From Streptomyces sp. sk2.1 (GTDB lineage: Bacteria; Actinomycetota; Actinomycetes; Streptomycetales; Streptomycetaceae): a stretch of DNA of 33,178 nt. Every line of letters begins with the position of its first letter. Positions within the stretch are counted from its first letter, which is position 1. The notes under the pieces were generated by a model. The model searched no databases, was not told where the DNA came from, and worked only from the letters and a program-made list of their open reading frames with translations. Both the position numbers and the translations under genes were made by a program. This document shows, in pieces, positions 7,559-15,056 of the stretch. The stretch is taken from assembly GCF_008120935.1 (NCBI RefSeq), contig NZ_RDBO01000020.1:1070101-1103278 (forward strand). Reading direction: 5' to 3'.

Positions 7559-7792
7559 CTAGTCCTCCGGTGGGAACACCGCCTCCCCCGTCGCGGTCAG
7601 GGTGATCGCGATCGCCTCGACCGGGCAGCCCTCGGCGGCGGCCAGGACGCCTTCGTCGGCGTCGGTCTCGGGGGACGAGGGGCGGGACTGGCGGGCGGAG
7701 TCCAGGGCGAAGCCGCTCGGGGCGTGGTTCACGCACAGGCCGGAGCCGATGCAGATTCCCCGGTCGACCTCCACGGTCCAGCGGTCCCCCAT
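7559..7792 (-). CDS. Small 3Fe-4S-type ferredoxin
   Basis: Ferredoxin of 77 residues, expected to pass electrons from a reductase to a cytochrome P450. The N-terminus VEVDRGICIGSGLCVNHAPS carries the first cysteines (C-x5-C spacing with no intervening fourth ligand, as in 3Fe-4S P450 ferredoxins). The last ligand is in AAEGCPVEAIAI. The ATG overlaps the TGA of the upstream aldehyde dehydrogenase gene by one base (TGATG), so the two are translationally coupled. The stop codon TAG is the CTAG target site of the adjacent IS701 element; because CTAG was duplicated the protein is not truncated. The CYP125-like P450 at 23467 is the only P450 in the window and a possible partner, but this is inference. 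Confidence 0.88.
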   Translation of the reverse strand: MGDRWTVEVDRGICIGSGLCVNHAPSGFALDSARQSRPSSPETDADEGVLAAAEGCPVEAIAITLTATGEAVFPPED

Positions 7793-9255
7793 CACGCACC
7801 GCCCTCGTAGCCGGCGGGCAGGTGGATCATCTTGTGCTCGAAGTACTCGCCGTAGCCCTCGGGGCCGAACTCCCGTCCCAGGCCGGAGTTCTTGTAGCCG
7901 CCGAACGGGCCGAGCATGTCGAGGCTGAAGGTGTTCACGCTGTACGTGCCCGTACGGACCCGGCGGGCGATGTCGATGCCGTGCTCGGTGTCGGCGGTCC
8001 AGACGCTGCCGCTGAGCCCGTAGTCGGAGTCGTTGGCGATCCGTACCGCCTCGTCCTCGTCGCCGTACGGCAGCAGGCAGATGACGGGGCCGAAGATCTC
8101 CTCGCGGGCGATGCGCATGGAGTTGTCGACGTCGCCGAAGAGGGTCGGTTCGACGTACCAGCCCCGCTCCTGGGAGGCCGGACGGCCACCGCCGGTGAGG
8201 ATCTTGGCGCCCTCGTCCTGACCGATCCGGATGTAGTCGAGCGAGCGCTGCTGCTGGCGCCGGGCGACGAGGGGGCCGAGCTCCGTGGCCGGGTCGAGCG
8301 GGTCGCCGACCTTCAGCGCGCCCGCCGCCGCGGCGAACGCCTCGGCCGTCTCGTCGTAGCGGGAACGCGGTACGAGGATGCGGGTCTGGGCCACGCACGC
8401 CTGGCCGTTGATCATCCAGGCGAAGGGGACGATGCCGGCGACGGCGGTGTCCAGGTCGGCGTCCGGGAGGATCACCGCGGCGGACTTGCCGCCCAGTTCC
8501 AGCGTGACGCGGGTGAGGTTGCGGGAGGCCACCTCCATCACCCGGCGCCCGGCGGCGACGGACCCGGTGAACGACACCTTGTCGACGCCCGGGTGCCCGA
8601 CCAGGTACTCGCTGACCTCCCGGTCGGCCGGCAGGATCGACAGCACCCCCTCCGGCAGCCCGGCCTCGGCGGCGATCTCGGCCAGCAGGTAGGCGTCCAG
8701 CGGGGATTCGGGCGAGACCTTGAGGATCGCGGAGCAGCCGGCCAGCAGCGCGGGCGCGAGCTTGGCGGCGGCGGTGAACTGCGGGACGTTCCACGGCACC
8801 ACCGCCGCGACCACCCCCACCGGCTCCCGGCGCACCAGCAGCGGCCCGAGCACCCCGCCCCGCCGCTCCTCGTACGGGAAGGTGCGGGCGACGGTGATCG
8901 CCGCGTCCCACACCATCATCGCGGCGAGCGCCTGCACCATGACGCTCGATGTGTACGGGGTGCCGTTCTGCGCGCTGATGACCCGGGCGATCTCCTCGTA
9001 CCGGACGGCGAAGGCGTCCTTGATCCGGGTCACCACCGCGATCCGCTCGTCCAGGGACATCCGCGGCCACGGCCCCTCGTCGAACGCCCGCCGCGCGGCG
9101 GCGACGGCCCGGTCCACGTCGGCCTCGCAGGCGTGCGGCACGCGCCCGATGACCTGCTCGGTGTGGGGCGAGACGACCTCGATGACGTCCCGGCCCAGCG
9201 GGTCGACCAACTCCCCGCCGATGAACAGTTTTCCGTGTTCGACAAGCTCGGTCAT
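7792..9255 (-). CDS. NAD(P)-dependent aldehyde dehydrogenase
   Basis: Cytoplasmic ALDH-superfamily enzyme of 487 residues, full length. It oxidises an aldehyde to a carboxylic acid with NAD(P)+. Motifs in order: PWNVPQFTAAAKLAPALLAG (cofactor region), FTGSVAAGRRV (Rossmann turn), TLELGGKSA with the general-base Glu, and GQACVAQTRILVP with the nucleophile Cys287. Near the end are EEIFGPVICLLPYGDEDEAV and FGGYKNSGLGREFGPEG. It resembles mycobacterial Rv0223c-type ALDHs. ATG 9255 has GGGAGG eight bases upstream. It forms an operon with the ferredoxin, and a palindromic AACTG-N4-CAGTT lies 47 bp upstream. A role in oxidising the aldehyde made by a P450 (for example on a sterol side chain) is plausible but unproven; the substrate is unknown. 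Confidence 0.92.
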   Translation of the reverse strand: MTELVEHGKLFIGGELVDPLGRDVIEVVSPHTEQVIGRVPHACEADVDRAVAAARRAFDEGPWPRMSLDERIAVVTRIKDAFAVRYEEIARVISAQNGTPYTSSVMVQALAAMMVWDAAITVARTFPYEERRGGVLGPLLVRREPVGVVAAVVPWNVPQFTAAAKLAPALLAGCSAILKVSPESPLDAYLLAEIAAEAGLPEGVLSILPADREVSEYLVGHPGVDKVSFTGSVAAGRRVMEVASRNLTRVTLELGGKSAAVILPDADLDTAVAGIVPFAWMINGQACVAQTRILVPRSRYDETAEAFAAAAGALKVGDPLDPATELGPLVARRQQQRSLDYIRIGQDEGAKILTGGGRPASQERGWYVEPTLFGDVDNSMRIAREEIFGPVICLLPYGDEDEAVRIANDSDYGLSGSVWTADTEHGIDIARRVRTGTYSVNTFSLDMLGPFGGYKNSGLGREFGPEGYGEYFEHKMIHLPAGYEGGA

Positions 9256-9301
9256 GGCTGCTGCCTCCCGCGAACCGGCGCGACATCTGACTATCCGTCA
9301 A

Positions 9302-9315
9302 AACTGATACCAGTT
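9302..9315. promoter_or_regulatory. Candidate operator upstream of the aldehyde dehydrogenase gene
   Basis: AACTGATACCAGTT is a perfect 5-bp inverted repeat (AACTG/CAGTT) with a 4-base centre, followed by a further CAGTT half-site (CCAGTTCC). Position 47-60 bp before the ATG suits repressor binding. It does not fit the KstR pattern (AACnnGTT), so a different regulator is likely, perhaps the PucR protein. Confidence 0.4.
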
Positions 9316-9421
9316 CCAGTTCCAGGAGTCCACGGGTGCGCACGGTACGGGACGGCCCCGCGGGGACCGTGGTCCGGAGCGACCGGGCACGCCCTGCGGC
9401 GGACCGGGGCAGCCGAAGGAT

Positions 9422-11203
9422 TCAGCCCTGGACGCTCACCGGTCTGGGGCCGTGGACCAACTCGTCCGCGTAGTCGTGCACCCCGTCCGCCACCCTGATC
9501 TCGACGTACGAACCCCCGGAGAAGACCCAGTAGTTGTTCCGCTCGCCCGGCACCTGGACGGCCGCGTCGATCCTTTTCCGGAAGGCGGCGTGCATCGCGA
9601 AGCTCCCCCTCCAGTCGTCGAGCGGCTGCCAGTCCTTCACCAGCCTGCCTCCGGGGCCGGTGCCGTCCGGCCCGTACCGGGCGTACCGGCTCCCCGAGAA
9701 CACCCAGAAATCCCGCACGCCCTCGTCCGGCACCGGCATCAGCGCGTCGATGACGGCCGATGAGCCGGACCCGAGCCCGAAGCCGTTCTCCCAGTCGCCG
9801 AGCGGCTCCGGGTCCGCCAGCCGGCTGTCGTTGTACGTCTCGTTCTCGACGCCGATCCGGATGTACCGCGCCCCCGAGAAGACCCAGTACTCGCCGGCGT
9901 ACCCCGGGACCGGCAGCACCGCGTCGATCTTCTCGGTGAAGCCCTTCAGGCCATTGAAGGCTCCGCTCCAGTTGCTGATCGGCTTGGGCCCGATGTCCCG
10001 CCGGAACCGCTTGTTCGCATCCGACGCGTCGACCCGCACGTACTGGTCCCCGTAGAACAGCCAGAGCACCCGTGAACCGTCCGGGGCGGACATCGCCGCG
10101 CCGACGGGGAGCTTCTTGAGCGTCGCGGAGGACGGCGCCCCGGGGGCGGCCGCCGGGTGCGACGCCGTCGGGTCCGAGGCCGTCGGGGTCGGTCTGCCGG
10201 TGGGTCCCGCGTCGGCCTCGGTCCCGTCGCCCCGCCACAGCCGGCTCACCGCGAAACCGGCGCCGGCCCCTCCCGCGAGCGCGAGGCCGGCCGAGAGCAC
10301 CGCCCGGCGGGACGGCCGGCGGCGCGCGCCCTCCGACCGGACCGTCGTGTCGTGCGGCGGGGCTCCGGGCGTGGGCCCGGAGCCCGGCGCGGTGGCCAGT
10401 GGGCGCAGCAGGTCGGCCGCCCGGGCCGCGGTCGGCCGGTCGGCCGGATTCTTGCTCAGCAGGGCCTCGAGCACCGGGGCCAACGGCCCCGCACCGGCCG
10501 GGATCTCCGGCTCCTCCCGCATCACGGCGTGCAGGACCGCGGCGGGCTCCGAGCGGGCGAAGGGGGAACGGCCGGTCAGCAGCGCGCACAGGGTGGCGCC
10601 CAGCGAGAAGAGGTCGCTGGGCGGCCCCGCCGGGCGGTCGCTCAGGCGTTCCGGCGCGATGAAGTCCAGGGTGCCGATCACCCCGCCGGGCGTGGTGAGC
10701 GACGCGGTGTCGGCGAGCGCCACGATGCCGAAGTCGCAGAGCACGACGCCGCCGCCGTCCCGCATCAGGACGTTGGCCGGCTTCACGTCCCGGTGCAGTG
10801 CGCCGATGGCGTGCACCGCGTCGAGCGCGGCGAGCAGCTGGAGGCCGACCCCGGCGACCCGGGACGGGGGCATCGGACCGAGCTCGGCGACGTGTTCGGC
10901 CAGCGAGCGGCCCTTCACCAGCTCCATCACCACCCACAGCCGGTCCTCGTGGTCCACGAGGTCGTAGACGTTGACCACGTTGGGGTGGGAGATCCCGGCG
11001 ATGGCACGCGCCTCGCGGTGCGCCCGTCGCGCGCGCTTGGCGAACTCCTCGGCGCCCGCCCGCAGATGCACCTCCTTGATCGCCACGGAGCGCTTCAGGA
11101 GCTGGTCGGTGGCGCGCCACACGGTGCCCATGCCGCCGCTGCCGAGGTGTTCGAGCAGGAGGTACCGCCCGGCGATCACTTGCTGTCGCGTATCGTCGCC
11201 CAC
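9422..11203 (-). CDS. Transmembrane Ser/Thr protein kinase with hemopexin-like extracellular domain
   Basis: Receptor-like Hanks-type kinase of 593 residues. Kinase domain residues 13-270: glycine loop LGSGGMGTVW, VAIK lysine 43, HRDVKPAN with Asp139, DFG at 157-159, and GTLDFIAPE. A Pro/Gly-rich juxtamembrane linker leads to one membrane segment at about 301-320 (AVLSAGLALAGGAGAGFAVS). Outside is a Thr/Pro linker, then about 205 residues with four repeated blades: VLWLFYGDQYVRVD, EYWVFSGARYIRI, DFWVFSGSRYARYG, NYWVFSGGSYVEI. Three are preceded by IDA(A/V/L) motifs, as in hemopexin four-bladed propellers. GTG 11203 is chosen because it directly precedes the kinase fold; the open frame extends to 11383. 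The ligand is unknown; haem, metal or a cell-wall polymer is possible. Confidence 0.9.
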   Translation of the reverse strand: MGDDTRQQVIAGRYLLLEHLGSGGMGTVWRATDQLLKRSVAIKEVHLRAGAEEFAKRARRAHREARAIAGISHPNVVNVYDLVDHEDRLWVVMELVKGRSLAEHVAELGPMPPSRVAGVGLQLLAALDAVHAIGALHRDVKPANVLMRDGGGVVLCDFGIVALADTASLTTPGGVIGTLDFIAPERLSDRPAGPPSDLFSLGATLCALLTGRSPFARSEPAAVLHAVMREEPEIPAGAGPLAPVLEALLSKNPADRPTAARAADLLRPLATAPGSGPTPGAPPHDTTVRSEGARRRPSRRAVLSAGLALAGGAGAGFAVSRLWRGDGTEADAGPTGRPTPTASDPTASHPAAAPGAPSSATLKKLPVGAAMSAPDGSRVLWLFYGDQYVRVDASDANKRFRRDIGPKPISNWSGAFNGLKGFTEKIDAVLPVPGYAGEYWVFSGARYIRIGVENETYNDSRLADPEPLGDWENGFGLGSGSSAVIDALMPVPDEGVRDFWVFSGSRYARYGPDGTGPGGRLVKDWQPLDDWRGSFAMHAAFRKRIDAAVQVPGERNNYWVFSGGSYVEIRVADGVHDYADELVHGPRPVSVQG

Positions 11204-11449
11204 CCGCTCAAGGTAGCCGACCGTGACGTCCGGCACAGTGACCGTTCGAGGCTCAACCAACGCCGCTTCGGCCAAAGTTGACGCGTCCCGGCCGTCCGGT
11301 GAACGGTCCCGGGCCGCCCTGCGACCGCCCCCCGGTCGCCCGGCGTCCGGACGTGCCCGTCCGCCCTCCGTCCCGGCGGACAAGATGGTCGACCGGGGCT
11401 ACCAATGGAACAGGTTCTCGTTACAGTGGGCTCGGCGCACCGCACAGCC

Positions 11450-11508
11450 GTACGTCCGGTACGCCGTCGTACGTCCGGTACTCAGGCACGCCGTTGTACG
11501 TCCGGTAC
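11450..11508. repeat. Three direct copies of GTACGTCCGGTAC in a divergent promoter region
   Basis: The 13-mer GTACGTCCGGTAC occurs at 11450, 11469 and 11496 within the 338-bp gap between the kinase (reverse, starts 11203) and the metallo-hydrolase (forward, starts 11542). Each copy is itself near-palindromic (GTAC at both ends). Start-to-start spacings are 19 and 27 bp. They could be operators for the hydrolase gene; the rest of the gap shows nothing I recognise. Confidence 0.7.
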
Positions 11509-11541
11509 GCCGACCAGGCCGCGGAGAGACGGGGGAAGCCC

Positions 11542-12582
11542 ATGACTCAGGTGACCGATCACGGCGGGGGTGTGCACAGCATCAAGGTGCCGATCCCGGA
11601 CAACCCGCTGGGCCACACCCTCGTGCACGTCCTCGACACCGACCGCGGACCGGTCCTGATCGACACCGGCTGGGACGACCCCGGGGCGTGGGACACGCTC
11701 ACCGCCGGGCTGACCGCCGTGGGGACCGACGTCGGCGAGATCCACGGGGTGGTCATCACCCACCACCACCCCGACCACCACGGCCTGTCCGGGCAGGTGC
11801 GCGAGGCGTCGGGGGCCTGGATCGCCATGCACCCGGCGGACACCGAGATCGTGCGCCGCACCCGCGAGTCGGAACCCGGCACCTGGCTGACGTACCTCGT
11901 GGGCAAGCTCACCGCCGTCGGGGCGCCCGAGGAGCACCTCGCGCCGCTGCGGGCCGCCGCGGCCGGGAGGAGCGCGATGAGCACCCTGCCCGGACTGCGG
12001 GCCGCGCTCCCGGACCGGGAGATCGTGCCCGGCGAGCTGCTGGACCTGGCGGGGCGGCGGCTGCGGGCCGTCTGGACGCCCGGCCACACGCCGGGGCACG
12101 TCTGCCTGCACCTGGAGGAGGAGCATCCGGGGAACCTGCCGGGCCGGGGCCGGCTCTTCTCCGGGGACCACCTGCTGCCGGGGATCAGCCCGCACATCGG
12201 GCTGTACGAGGACCCTGACGACGTCACGGTCACCGATCCCCTCGGCGACTACTTCGCCTCGCTGGAGCGCGTCGGCCGGCTCGGGGTCGCCGAGGTGCTG
12301 CCCGCGCACCAGCACGCGTTCACCGACGCGGCGGGCCGGGTGCGCGAGCTCCTCGACCATCACGAGGAGCGGCTGGCCGGGCTGCTCGGGCTGCTGTCCG
12401 TTCCGCTGACCCCGTGGGAGCTGGCCGAGCGGATGGAGTGGAACCGGCCGTGGGCGCAGATCCCGTACGGCTCGCGCAACATCGCGGTCTCCGAGGCCGA
12501 GGCGCATCTGCGGCGGCTGGTGAAACTGGGGCGCGCGGAGGCGGTGGCGGGCAGCGAGCCGGTGAGGTACGTCGCGGTGTGA
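11542..12582 (+). CDS. Metallo-beta-lactamase-fold hydrolase with C-terminal winged-helix-like domain
   Basis: Protein of 346 residues. The MBL zinc-binding motif HHHPDHHG is at residues 74-81, with the preceding LIDTGWDDP strand-turn, a third histidine in TPGHTPGHVCLHLEEE, the bridging aspartate in LFSGDHLLPG, and a final His in VLPAHQHAF. The last 90 residues (LLGLLSVPLTPWELAERMEW to LRRLVKLGRAEAV) form a small helical, winged-helix-like domain as in LACTB2-type hydrolases. These include thioesterase-like and nuclease-like enzymes, so the substrate cannot be named. ATG 11542 follows a GGGGGAAG site. The three 13-bp repeats lie 34-92 bp upstream, and a GC-rich hairpin follows the stop. Confidence 0.88.
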   Translation: MTQVTDHGGGVHSIKVPIPDNPLGHTLVHVLDTDRGPVLIDTGWDDPGAWDTLTAGLTAVGTDVGEIHGVVITHHHPDHHGLSGQVREASGAWIAMHPADTEIVRRTRESEPGTWLTYLVGKLTAVGAPEEHLAPLRAAAAGRSAMSTLPGLRAALPDREIVPGELLDLAGRRLRAVWTPGHTPGHVCLHLEEEHPGNLPGRGRLFSGDHLLPGISPHIGLYEDPDDVTVTDPLGDYFASLERVGRLGVAEVLPAHQHAFTDAAGRVRELLDHHEERLAGLLGLLSVPLTPWELAERMEWNRPWAQIPYGSRNIAVSEAEAHLRRLVKLGRAEAVAGSEPVRYVAV

Positions 12583-12597
12583 GGGGCCCAGCAGTCC

Positions 12598-12624
12598 GAG
12601 GGGCCCGCGGAGCGAGGGCCCCTC
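12598..12624. terminator. Hairpin after the metallo-hydrolase gene
   Basis: GAGGGGCCC (12598-12606) pairs perfectly with GGGCCCCTC (12616-12624) around a 9-base loop, 16 bp after the TGA. It is a probable intrinsic terminator without a U-tract. Confidence 0.55.
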
Positions 12625-12630
12625 GGCGCC

Positions 12631-12688
12631 CTGCGGCACCTCGCGCTGTCTGCGGCATCTCGCACTGTCCCGCGGCGCCCCGCGATGT
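12631..12688. repeat. Three imperfect 19-20-bp tandem units
   Basis: Units 12631-12649, 12650-12668 and 12669-12688 share (C)TGCGGCA(C/T)CTCGC(G/A)CTGT, the third more diverged. They are part of the gene-free stretch 12583-12802, which otherwise holds only the terminator and GC-rich hairpins. Confidence 0.55.
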
Positions 12689-12802
12689 GAACGCCCCGCA
12701 GCTCCTCGCGGTCCCTCGCGGCGCGAGGAGCCCCGTCCCGCGCGGGGCCCCGCGGTGTGAGCAACGGGGCACGGGACGGGCCGGAGGCCGTCCCGGGGCG
12801 CC

Positions 12803-12925
12803 CGGTAGAGTGGGCGGGTCGTCATCATGCCCGTTCAGGGGGAAGCCGGTGCGAATCCGGCACTGACCGCGCAGCCGTGAGCCGTCGTCGCAGGCGGTGA
12901 GTCGGAATGCCCTGTCCGAGGTCGT
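12803..12925 (+). promoter_or_regulatory. Cobalamin (B12) riboswitch
   Basis: The segment holds the signature order of the cobalamin riboswitch. GGAAGCCGGTGCGAATCCGG begins at 12841, with the paired GCCGG/CCGGC arms, then CACTGACCGCGCAGCCGTGA (the B12-box region, to about 12880). A variable arm GCCGTCGTCGCAGGCGGT follows, then GAGTCGGAATGCCC (12899-12912). A TAGAGT at 12806-12811 could be the -10 element or lie just inside the transcript. It precedes the five-gene B12 uptake operon starting at 13041, so high cobalamin should switch the operon off. The outer boundaries are approximate. Confidence 0.93.
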
Positions 12926-12936
12926 GACCGGCTCGC

Positions 12937-12956
12937 GCCACCGGACCCCCGGTGGC
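12937..12956 (+). promoter_or_regulatory. Hairpin downstream of the riboswitch, possible expression platform
   Basis: GCCACCGG and CCGGTGGC form a perfect 8-bp stem with loop ACCC. It lies between the aptamer and the ATG at 13041 (RBS CAGGAGAGG at 13021). It lacks a U-tract, so it may act in translational control or be a Rho-assisted stop; this is inference. Confidence 0.4.
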
Positions 12957-13040
12957 CGGCACCGTCGAGGTATACGGGGCCGAGCCCGGTGCCTGAGCGT
13001 GCCTGTGCCCGGTTCCGCACCAGGAGAGGCCCCGCCCGCC

Positions 13041-14318
13041 ATGACCGTACGCCGCAGCGTCGCAACGCTCGCCGCCACCGCAGCCGTGCTCTGTTCGGCC
13101 GCTGCCCCGGTCGCCGTCGCGGCGCCGTCCCCCACTCCTTCCCCCTCCGCCGCCCTGCCGGCGGGGCTGTACGGCACGAAGGACCCCACCTACGACGGGG
13201 TGTGGCGGCAGTCGCTGTCCTTCCTCGCGCAGAAGGTCGAGGGCGTCACCCCCGCCACGAAGTCGGTGGACTGGCTGGTCTCCCAGCAGTGCGCCGACGG
13301 CGCGTACGCCGCGTACCGGCCCGACGCCTCCCGGCCGTGCGACGCGAAGACGGTGCCGGACACCAACGCCACCGCGGCCGCCGCCCAGGCGCTGGCCGAG
13401 GTGGGCGGCCACCGCGAGACCGTGAACAACGCGGTGCGCTGGCTGAAGTCCGTGCAGAACGAGGACGGCGGCTGGGGCTACACCGCCGGCGCGCCCAGCG
13501 ACGCCAACTCCACCTCCCTGGTGATCGGCGCCCTCGCCCGGCAGGGGCAACGGATCACCGACGTCACGACGCCCGGCGGCAAGACCCCCTACGACCCGCT
13601 GCTCGCCCTCGCGATCCCGTGCGGCGGCGAGGACGGCGGCGCCTTCGCCTACCAGCCCGACAAGAAGGGGAAGCTCGCCGCGAACGCGGACGCCACCGCG
13701 GCCGCCGTGCTCGGCACGATGGGCAAGGCCCTGGCCGTCGGGAACAACGCCGCGGGCAAGAAGCCCAGCAGCTGCGCCCCGGGCGACGACCCCACCCCCG
13801 AGCAGGCCGCGCAGAACGGCGCCCATTACCTCAAGGGCGCCCTCGCCGAGCAGGGCCATCTGAACGCGCCGCCGATGCCGGGGGCCGCCGACACCACGCC
13901 GCAGCCGGACTTCGGCAACACCGCGGACGCGGTCGTCGCGCTGTCCGCGTCCGGTCACCAGAACGAGGCGGACGGGGCCGTGGCCTGGCTGAAGAAGAAC
14001 TCCCGGGGCTGGGCCGAGCAGAACGGCCCCGCCGCCTACGCGCAACTGATCCTGGCCGCACACGCCACCGGTGAGAACGCCCGGGACTTCGGCGGCGCCG
14101 ACCTGGTCGCCGGGCTGAACGCGAGCGGCCCCGCACCCGCCTCCGTGGTGACGCCCGACCCGGCCGGCGACACCGGCTACGTGCCCACGGAGCAGGACCA
14201 GGTGCACAGCGGCGACGACGTGATCGGGGGCGTGTGGTGGTACGTCGGCATCGGCCTGGTCGTCGCCGCGGGCGCGTTCTTCCTGATCAGCGGACGCCGG
14301 AAGAACCAGCGGCCGTGA
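13041..14318 (+). CDS. Secreted, membrane-anchored alpha/alpha-toroid protein (prenyltransferase/squalene-oxidase repeats), transcobalamin barrel-like
   Basis: Protein of 425 residues, first gene of the riboswitch-controlled operon. A signal peptide (RRSVATLAATAAVLCSAAAP, cut near VAVAAP) is followed by a Pro/Ser linker. Then come repeated helix pairs of the squalene-cyclase/prenyltransferase toroid: SVDWLVSQQCADGAYAAY, AVRWLKSVQNEDGGWGY, ALAIPCGGEDGGAFAYQ and AVAWLKKNSRGWAEQNG. The D-G-(G/A)-(W/A/F)-x-Y turns are typical. A single C-terminal membrane segment (WWYVGIGLVVAAGAFFLISG) with tail RRKNQRP anchors it to the cell surface. Enzymatic residues of prenyltransferases or cyclases (DxDD) are not seen. 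Animal intrinsic factor and transcobalamin have the same alpha6/alpha6 barrel, so with the riboswitch and ECF genes a B12-capturing role is inferred. RBS GGAGAGG lies 11 bases before the ATG. Confidence 0.85.
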   Translation: MTVRRSVATLAATAAVLCSAAAPVAVAAPSPTPSPSAALPAGLYGTKDPTYDGVWRQSLSFLAQKVEGVTPATKSVDWLVSQQCADGAYAAYRPDASRPCDAKTVPDTNATAAAAQALAEVGGHRETVNNAVRWLKSVQNEDGGWGYTAGAPSDANSTSLVIGALARQGQRITDVTTPGGKTPYDPLLALAIPCGGEDGGAFAYQPDKKGKLAANADATAAAVLGTMGKALAVGNNAAGKKPSSCAPGDDPTPEQAAQNGAHYLKGALAEQGHLNAPPMPGAADTTPQPDFGNTADAVVALSASGHQNEADGAVAWLKKNSRGWAEQNGPAAYAQLILAAHATGENARDFGGADLVAGLNASGPAPASVVTPDPAGDTGYVPTEQDQVHSGDDVIGGVWWYVGIGLVVAAGAFFLISGRRKNQRP

Positions 14319-15019
14319 GGCGGGCGGGAAGGGCCGGCGCATCGCCGGCGGCACCGGGCGTCGTCCTGGCCGTGCTGGCCGTCCTGGCCGTGCTCGGCAC
14401 GGGGACGGCCCATGCGACGGGCTACCGGTACTGGTCGTTCTGGGAGGGTTCCGGCACCGGCTGGACGTACGCCACCCAGGGCCCGTCCCTGGTCCGGCCG
14501 GACGACGGCACGGTGCAGGGCTTCCGGTTCGCGGTGAGCGAGGACTCCCGGGACGCCGCGAAGCCGCGTCACGCCCCCGACTTCGCGAAGATCTGCGCGG
14601 GCACCCCGGCCCGGGACGGCACCAAGCGGATCGCGCTCGTCATCGACGCGGGCACGGCGGCGGACGCCCCGTCCGGGCAGACCCCGCCCGCGCCGCGCAC
14701 CGCGTGCGCGCGGGTCGCCCCCGACGCCAGCTCCGCCGAGGCGCTCGCCTCGGTGGCGAAGCCGCTGCGCTACGACAGCGGCGCGATGCTCTGCGCCATC
14801 TCCGGCTATCCGCGCGCGGGCTGCGGCGAGCAGGTCTCGGACGACGGCCGCGGGACACCGTCCGCGGCCGCCTCCGACGCCACGCCCCCGGCCGGCTCCA
14901 CCACCGCGTCCGACGCCGCCGACGACTCCGGCGGCGGCCCGTCCGCCGGGGTGTTCGTCGGCGTCGCCGCCGTGCTCCTCCTGGGCGTCGCCGCGATCGC
15001 GCAGGCCCGCCGCCGCCGC
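14315..15019 (+). CDS. SCO2322-family secreted membrane-anchored protein; no in-frame stop before the next gene
   Basis: The GTG start overlaps the previous stop (GTGA), so it is translationally coupled to the toroid protein. A signal peptide (VVLAVLAVLAVLGTGTAHA) precedes YRYWSFWEGSGTGWTYATQG, a conserved aromatic segment I recognise from the SCO2322 family. The stretch QGPSLVRPDDGTVQGFRF resembles, from memory, the C-terminal DUF4430-type beta domain of transcobalamin (QGIADYRPKDGETIELRL). Two cysteine pairs occur later (KICAG, RTACAR, MLCAISGYPRAGCG). A C-terminal membrane helix (GVFVGVAAVLLLGVAAIAQA) ends in RRRR at 15019, about 235 residues, a natural end. However, no stop follows in this frame: it stays open to 17764. 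A lost stop, frameshift or sequence error near 15015-15035 is likely, so the end given is approximate. Confidence 0.75.
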
Positions 15020-15056
15020 GTCCCGGACCACCAACCCGCTGCTGCTGGGGCTGCTG

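Noticed and set aside
9302..9315. KstR box before the ALDH gene
   Set aside because: Half-sites are AACTG/CAGTT four bases apart; KstR needs AACnnGTT.
7822..9498. Long plus-strand open frame opposite the ALDH gene
   Set aside because: Antisense shadow caused by high GC; the minus strand carries all ALDH motifs.
13041..14318. Terpene cyclase or prenyltransferase
   Set aside because: Despite the repeat fold, no DxDD or DDxxD motif is present, and the riboswitch and ECF context point to B12 binding.
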